A DNA stretch of 8,165 nt. It comes from Actinomycetota bacterium. Its GTDB lineage: Bacteria; Actinomycetota; Actinomycetes; Nanopelagicales; Nanopelagicaceae. This document shows, in pieces, positions 5,036 through 8,165 of this stretch. The translations under genes and the position numbers were made by a program. Positions within the stretch are counted from its first letter, which is position 1. The number at the start of each line of letters is the position of its first letter. The notes under the pieces are model-generated. The model searched no databases. It saw only the letters and a program-made list of their open reading frames with translations, and was not told the origin of the DNA. The stretch spans positions 1 through 8,165 of the forward strand of contig WLMD01000069.1 of the NCBI GenBank assembly GCA_009700405.1. The letters run 5' to 3'.

Positions 5036-6439
5036 ATGCAGGCATTAGATCTTGCTCGTTGGCAGTTTGCTATAACGACGGTCTATCACTTTCTATTCGT
5101 GCCAATCACCATTGGTATGAGCTTTCTGGTTGCCGGACTACATACGGCTTGGTTCAGGACAAACAAATTAAAGTATTTACGCGCGACTAAATTCTTTGGA
5201 AGATTATTTCTTATCAACTTCGCCATAGGCGTCGTGACAGGCATTGTCCAAGAATTTCAATTCGGAATGAACTGGTCCTCCTATAGCCGATTCGTTGGAG
5301 ATATTTTCGGAGCACCACTTGCTATTGAAGGTTTGCTCGCCTTTTTTCTCGAGAGCACATTCCTTGGACTATGGATTTTTGGTTGGGATCGACTGCCGAA
5401 AAAAGTTCACCTCGCCTCTATTTGGTTAGCAGCGACCGGAACGATTTTTTCTGCCTATTTTATTCTCGCAGCCAACGCTTGGATGCAGCATCCAGTCGGC
5501 TACATTCTCAATGCAACTAAGGGACGAGCAGAACTTACAAATATTTTCACAGTCCTCACGCAAAAGACGGCGGTTGTTACTTTCTTCCACACAATTCCCT
5601 CGGCAGCATTTACTGGCGCAGCTTTTATCGCCGGAGTTTCTGCCTGGTTGATTATTAAGAAGAAGGACATTGAAATGTCTCGCGTTACGCTCAAAGCTGG
5701 TTTAGTCACCATGTTGATCAGCTTCGTGCTTGTTGGCATTTCAGGTGATTTAACTTCTAGGGTGATGACACAACAACAGCCAATGAAAATGGCAGCCGCA
5801 GAAGCTTTGTATACAACTACGGAATCTGCGCCATTCTCATTACTTACTATTGGTTCACTAGATGGATCACGGTCAGTCTTTCAAATCGATATTCCTTCAG
5901 TTCTCTCCTTCCTCTCCACGGGAGATTTCAAGGGTGTCGTAGAAGGCGTTAATGACCTACAAGCTAAATACGTTACTCAATATGGCCCTGGTGACTACAA
6001 GCCAAATATTCCTTTGGCATATTGGTCATTTAGACTGATGATGGGCTTTGGTTTTATTGCCGCATTCTTCGCACTCCTTGCCCTATGGCAACTGCGCAAA
6101 GGCGGCACTCCTAAAGGTAAATGGTTCGCACCAGCAATGATTTCATTGCCATTCTTGCCATTGCTCGCTAATTCATTTGGCTGGATATTCACCGAAACAG
6201 CGCGCCAACCATGGGCGGTTTTCGGATTAATCAAAACGGCTGATGGTGTGAGCACAGTGGTATCTGCAGGTGCAGTCCTATTCACGATGGTCGTATTCAC
6301 TGTTCTTTACGGAATATTGGCTTTCATTGAAGTCGGACTGATTCTCAGAACTATCCATATCGGCCCACGCCCAGAGGAAGACTATCCAGTCGCCTCTCTC
6401 GGTGGGTCCGATACCCGTCCACTCGTGATGTCTTACTAG
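5036..6439 (+). CDS. cydA: Cytochrome bd-type quinol oxidase subunit I
   Basis: Haem-bearing subunit of the membrane quinol oxidase that reduces O2 to water without pumping protons; usually high-affinity and used at low oxygen or under stress. At 467 aa with about nine membrane helices, it is the short-Q-loop type, shorter than the E. coli protein. Ligands and key residues are present: His18 (VYHFLFVP), Glu98 and Glu106 (AIEGLLAFFLES), His185 (TFFHTIPSA), Met335 in SFRLMMGFG, and Glu387 before the quinol-oxidase signature. The Q-loop quinol motif is intact as QPMKMAAAEALY, with Lys251 and Glu256. The usual GRQPW reads ARQPW (389-393). A strong AGGAGG ribosome site lies 7 nt before the ATG. 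cydB follows after 15 bp. Whether the ligands carry b and d haems or the cyanide-insensitive variant haem set cannot be told from sequence alone. Confidence 0.96.
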   Translation: MQALDLARWQFAITTVYHFLFVPITIGMSFLVAGLHTAWFRTNKLKYLRATKFFGRLFLINFAIGVVTGIVQEFQFGMNWSSYSRFVGDIFGAPLAIEGLLAFFLESTFLGLWIFGWDRLPKKVHLASIWLAATGTIFSAYFILAANAWMQHPVGYILNATKGRAELTNIFTVLTQKTAVVTFFHTIPSAAFTGAAFIAGVSAWLIIKKKDIEMSRVTLKAGLVTMLISFVLVGISGDLTSRVMTQQQPMKMAAAEALYTTTESAPFSLLTIGSLDGSRSVFQIDIPSVLSFLSTGDFKGVVEGVNDLQAKYVTQYGPGDYKPNIPLAYWSFRLMMGFGFIAAFFALLALWQLRKGGTPKGKWFAPAMISLPFLPLLANSFGWIFTETARQPWAVFGLIKTADGVSTVVSAGAVLFTMVVFTVLYGILAFIEVGLILRTIHIGPRPEEDYPVASLGGSDTRPLVMSY

Positions 6440-6454
6440 GGAAGGAGAAATACC

Positions 6455-7501
6455 ATGTCATTTCAAAGCGTCTGGTTCATCTTGATTGTTGTTCTTTGGG
6501 TTGGTTATTTCGTCCTCGAAGGTTTCGACTTTGGAGTAGGAATGTTGCTTCCTTTTGTTTCCCGAAATGAAGCCGATCGTCGAGCAGTACTAACGACACT
6601 TGGGCCAGTCTGGGACGGTAACGAAGTCTGGTTATTAGTTGCAGGAGGTGCGACATTTGCCGCATTCCCGGAGTGGTATGCCACGCTCTTTAGTGGTTTC
6701 TATTTACCGCTCTTCCTCATACTCGTTGCACTAATTGTTCGTGGTGTTGCATTTGAATATCGCAGCAAGTACGGCAAGGCACAATGGCGTCAACGGTGGG
6801 ATGTTGCGATTGTTATCGCAAGCGCCCTACCTGCCCTCTTGTGGGGTGTTGCATTTGCAAACATCGTTCGAGGTGTCCCACTGGAGAAATCAGCGAGTGG
6901 CTCTATCGAATATGTCGGCGGATTCTTCAATCTACTTAATCCATATGCCCTACTTGGCGGAGTCGTAACCTTGACCGTCTTTCTTACCCATGGCGCGCAC
7001 TTCTTGGCGCTTAAGACAGCAGGAGAAATTCGTGTCAAGGCTCATGATCTAGCAATCAAGTTAGGCCTAGTTGCAGCGGTGTCTGCAGTGGCTTTCTTGG
7101 TCTGGAGCAACCTCATGTTGCCATCCATTAACGCGAAGTTCCTCACGCTCTCTGTAGCGACGGCACTTTTGTGGGTGGCTGGGTTCGGCGCAAATTATCT
7201 TCGTCGCGAAGGATGGGCATTCATTGCGTCATCGTTAGCGATTACGACTTTTGTAACCGGACTCTTTGTAGCTCTGTACCCACGGGTTATGCCAAGTTCT
7301 TTGGGGGCGCAATTTGACCTCACGATTACAAACGCATCGAGTACTGACTACACCTTGAAAGTAATGACCGTGGTAGCGGTTGTTATGACGCCTGTTGTCT
7401 TGGTTTACCAGGGCTGGACGTACTGGGTATTTAGAAAGCGCGTGAGCGCTGCTCAGATAATGCATCCAGAACGCGGAGTCTTGGATACATTGCCTCTGTG
7501 A
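6455..7501 (+). CDS. cydB: Cytochrome bd-type quinol oxidase subunit II
   Basis: Non-catalytic membrane partner of CydA that stabilises the haem core and contributes a proton path. At 348 aa with about eight to nine hydrophobic helices, it has the usual length. Hallmarks: LEGFDFGVGMLLPF (21-34) with conserved Asp25, LGPVWDGNEVWLLVAGGATFAAFP (49-72), RGVAFEYR (96-103) and a second-half conserved segment NPYALLGGVVTLTVFLTHGAHFLALKT (162-188). AAGGAG at 6442-6447 precedes the ATG by 7 nt. The stop overlaps the GTG start of cydD (GTGA), so translation is probably coupled. A strong hairpin begins 10 nt after this stop. Confidence 0.96.
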   Translation: MSFQSVWFILIVVLWVGYFVLEGFDFGVGMLLPFVSRNEADRRAVLTTLGPVWDGNEVWLLVAGGATFAAFPEWYATLFSGFYLPLFLILVALIVRGVAFEYRSKYGKAQWRQRWDVAIVIASALPALLWGVAFANIVRGVPLEKSASGSIEYVGGFFNLLNPYALLGGVVTLTVFLTHGAHFLALKTAGEIRVKAHDLAIKLGLVAAVSAVAFLVWSNLMLPSINAKFLTLSVATALLWVAGFGANYLRREGWAFIASSLAITTFVTGLFVALYPRVMPSSLGAQFDLTITNASSTDYTLKVMTVVAVVMTPVVLVYQGWTYWVFRKRVSAAQIMHPERGVLDTLPL

Positions 7502-8165
7502 AATCATCTGATCTGCGGCTACTACTCACTGCGAGTGGTAGCCGCAGACTTTTGTCCGTAGGGATTTTTGCTGCGGTAATGTGGGCGACGATTCTCATAG
7601 CAAATGCAGTATTAATCGCTGAAGTAATTATTGGGATCATTAGTCATGCACCTGGAGTAAATCATTCGATAATCTTGCTCGCGCTTCTATGGGTACTGAG
7701 AGCTCTCTTTAACGCTGGCTTTGAGCACTGGACAAGCTCCCAAGCAGTAACCATTAAGCGAAATCTTCGTAATTCCACAACTTCCAAAGTTGCCACGTAT
7801 TCAGGGACTTCACCAGCGCAATTAAGCACCGTTTTAACCAAGGGTTTAAATGGCCTGGATATTTATTTAGGTCGTTTCATTCCTCAAATGATTTTTGCAT
7901 CCATCGTTCCCTTTGCTGTCATGGCGACTATGTTTCTTGAAGATCGTCTTTCAGCCTTCATCGCGTTGGTAACACTTCCGCTGATACCGTTCTTTGGCGC
8001 CTTGATCGGACGGTACTCGGCAGATTCAGTAGCTCGCAAATGGCAATCACTAGGAACGCTCTCTAGGTATTTTGAAGACTCATTGCGTGGATTTGCAACG
8101 CTGAAGATTTTTGGGCGAAGCCATAGTCAATCCAAACGCATTGGAGTGATGGGCCAGAAATATAC
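7498..8165 (+). CDS. cydD: CydD-type ABC exporter, membrane-domain end (3' end cut off)
   Basis: The N-terminal 222 codons of one half of the CydDC heterodimeric ABC exporter, which exports cysteine/glutathione or related reductant (haem has also been proposed) and is required to assemble cytochrome bd. The frame is open to the window edge. DLRLLL (5-10) matches the usual start of CydD. Hydrophobic helices fall at about 20-48, 56-72, 128-147 and 151-172. The CydD-typical LPLIPFFGALIG (160-171) and LSRYFEDSLRGFATLKIFGR (188-207) are clear; the ATPase domain lies outside the window. The start chosen is GTG at 7498, overlapping the cydB stop by 4 bp. It has no good ribosome site, so initiation probably depends on coupling. 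In-frame TTG 7552 and ATG 7579 are alternatives but would delete the conserved N-terminus. A terminator-like hairpin lies over codons 5-17. Confidence 0.9.
   Translation, partial: MKSSDLRLLLTASGSRRLLSVGIFAAVMWATILIANAVLIAEVIIGIISHAPGVNHSIILLALLWVLRALFNAGFEHWTSSQAVTIKRNLRNSTTSKVATYSGTSPAQLSTVLTKGLNGLDIYLGRFIPQMIFASIVPFAVMATMFLEDRLSAFIALVTLPLIPFFGALIGRYSADSVARKWQSLGTLSRYFEDSLRGFATLKIFGRSHSQSKRIGVMGQKY
7512..7553 (+). terminator. Terminator-like hairpin at the cydB/cydD junction
   Basis: Bases 7512-7527 pair with 7533-7548: eleven perfect pairs at the base (TCTGCGGCTAC with GTAGCCGCAGA), one G-U, and four more pairs, with a 5-nt loop. After one C comes TTTT (7550-7553). The stem starts 10 nt after the cydB stop, where a terminator would be expected, yet it is inside the cydD reading frame. 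It could attenuate transcription into cydD, act as a 3' stabiliser of a cydAB mRNA, or modulate cydD translation. The T run is short, so full termination is uncertain. Confidence 0.6.

Noticed and set aside
7235..7640. Minus-strand open frames over the end of cydB and start of cydD.
   Set aside because: The plus strand carries clear CydB and CydD motifs throughout, so the minus-strand frames are shadows.

Overview
The window reads as chromosome of an actinobacterium with moderate GC content and compact gene packing. Three things point there: an HU protein with a long Lys/Ala/Pro tail as in mycobacterial HupB and Streptomyces HupS; the order hup–plsC–gpsA–ddl–(AsnC-like)–thiL–rpmB, which resembles the corresponding region of Streptomyces and partly Mycobacterium; and several start codons that look leaderless. 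The visibly lower GC than in those genera, the 4-bp gene overlaps and the near-absence of spacers suggest a small-genome planktonic lineage of the freshwater acI/Nanopelagicales kind. That taxonomic placement is inference.

Left part (1-4592): the 3' end of the HU gene, closed by a strong intrinsic terminator. Then comes a + strand run of plsC, gpsA and ddl joined by two ATGA overlaps, covering glycerol-3-phosphate supply, phosphatidic acid synthesis and the peptidoglycan D-Ala-D-Ala dipeptide. A stand-alone Lrp/AsnC ligand-binding domain gene lies on the minus strand and overlaps the end of ddl tail-to-tail by 4 bp. Divergent from it is thiL (thiamine diphosphate synthesis), with a probable leaderless promoter.

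Middle (4593-5035): rpmB (ribosomal protein L28, four-cysteine form) on the minus strand ends 7 bp from the end of thiL. Between the divergent rpmB and cydA starts is a 250-bp spacer. It is purine-rich on its cydA side and carries four AARTGAG heptamers, a perfect 20-bp palindrome and a strong Shine-Dalgarno for cydA.

Right part (5036-8165): cydA, cydB and the first 222 codons of cydD. Together these encode a cytochrome bd-type quinol oxidase and the ABC exporter half needed to assemble it. cydC presumably follows outside the window. A 16-bp-stem hairpin with a short T run starts 10 nt after the cydB stop, inside the cydD reading frame. It is the most unexpected structural element here.

I see no CRISPR array, mobile element, tRNA, rRNA or clearly novel multi-gene system. 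The genes are conserved housekeeping and respiratory families, and the points of interest are regulatory or architectural.
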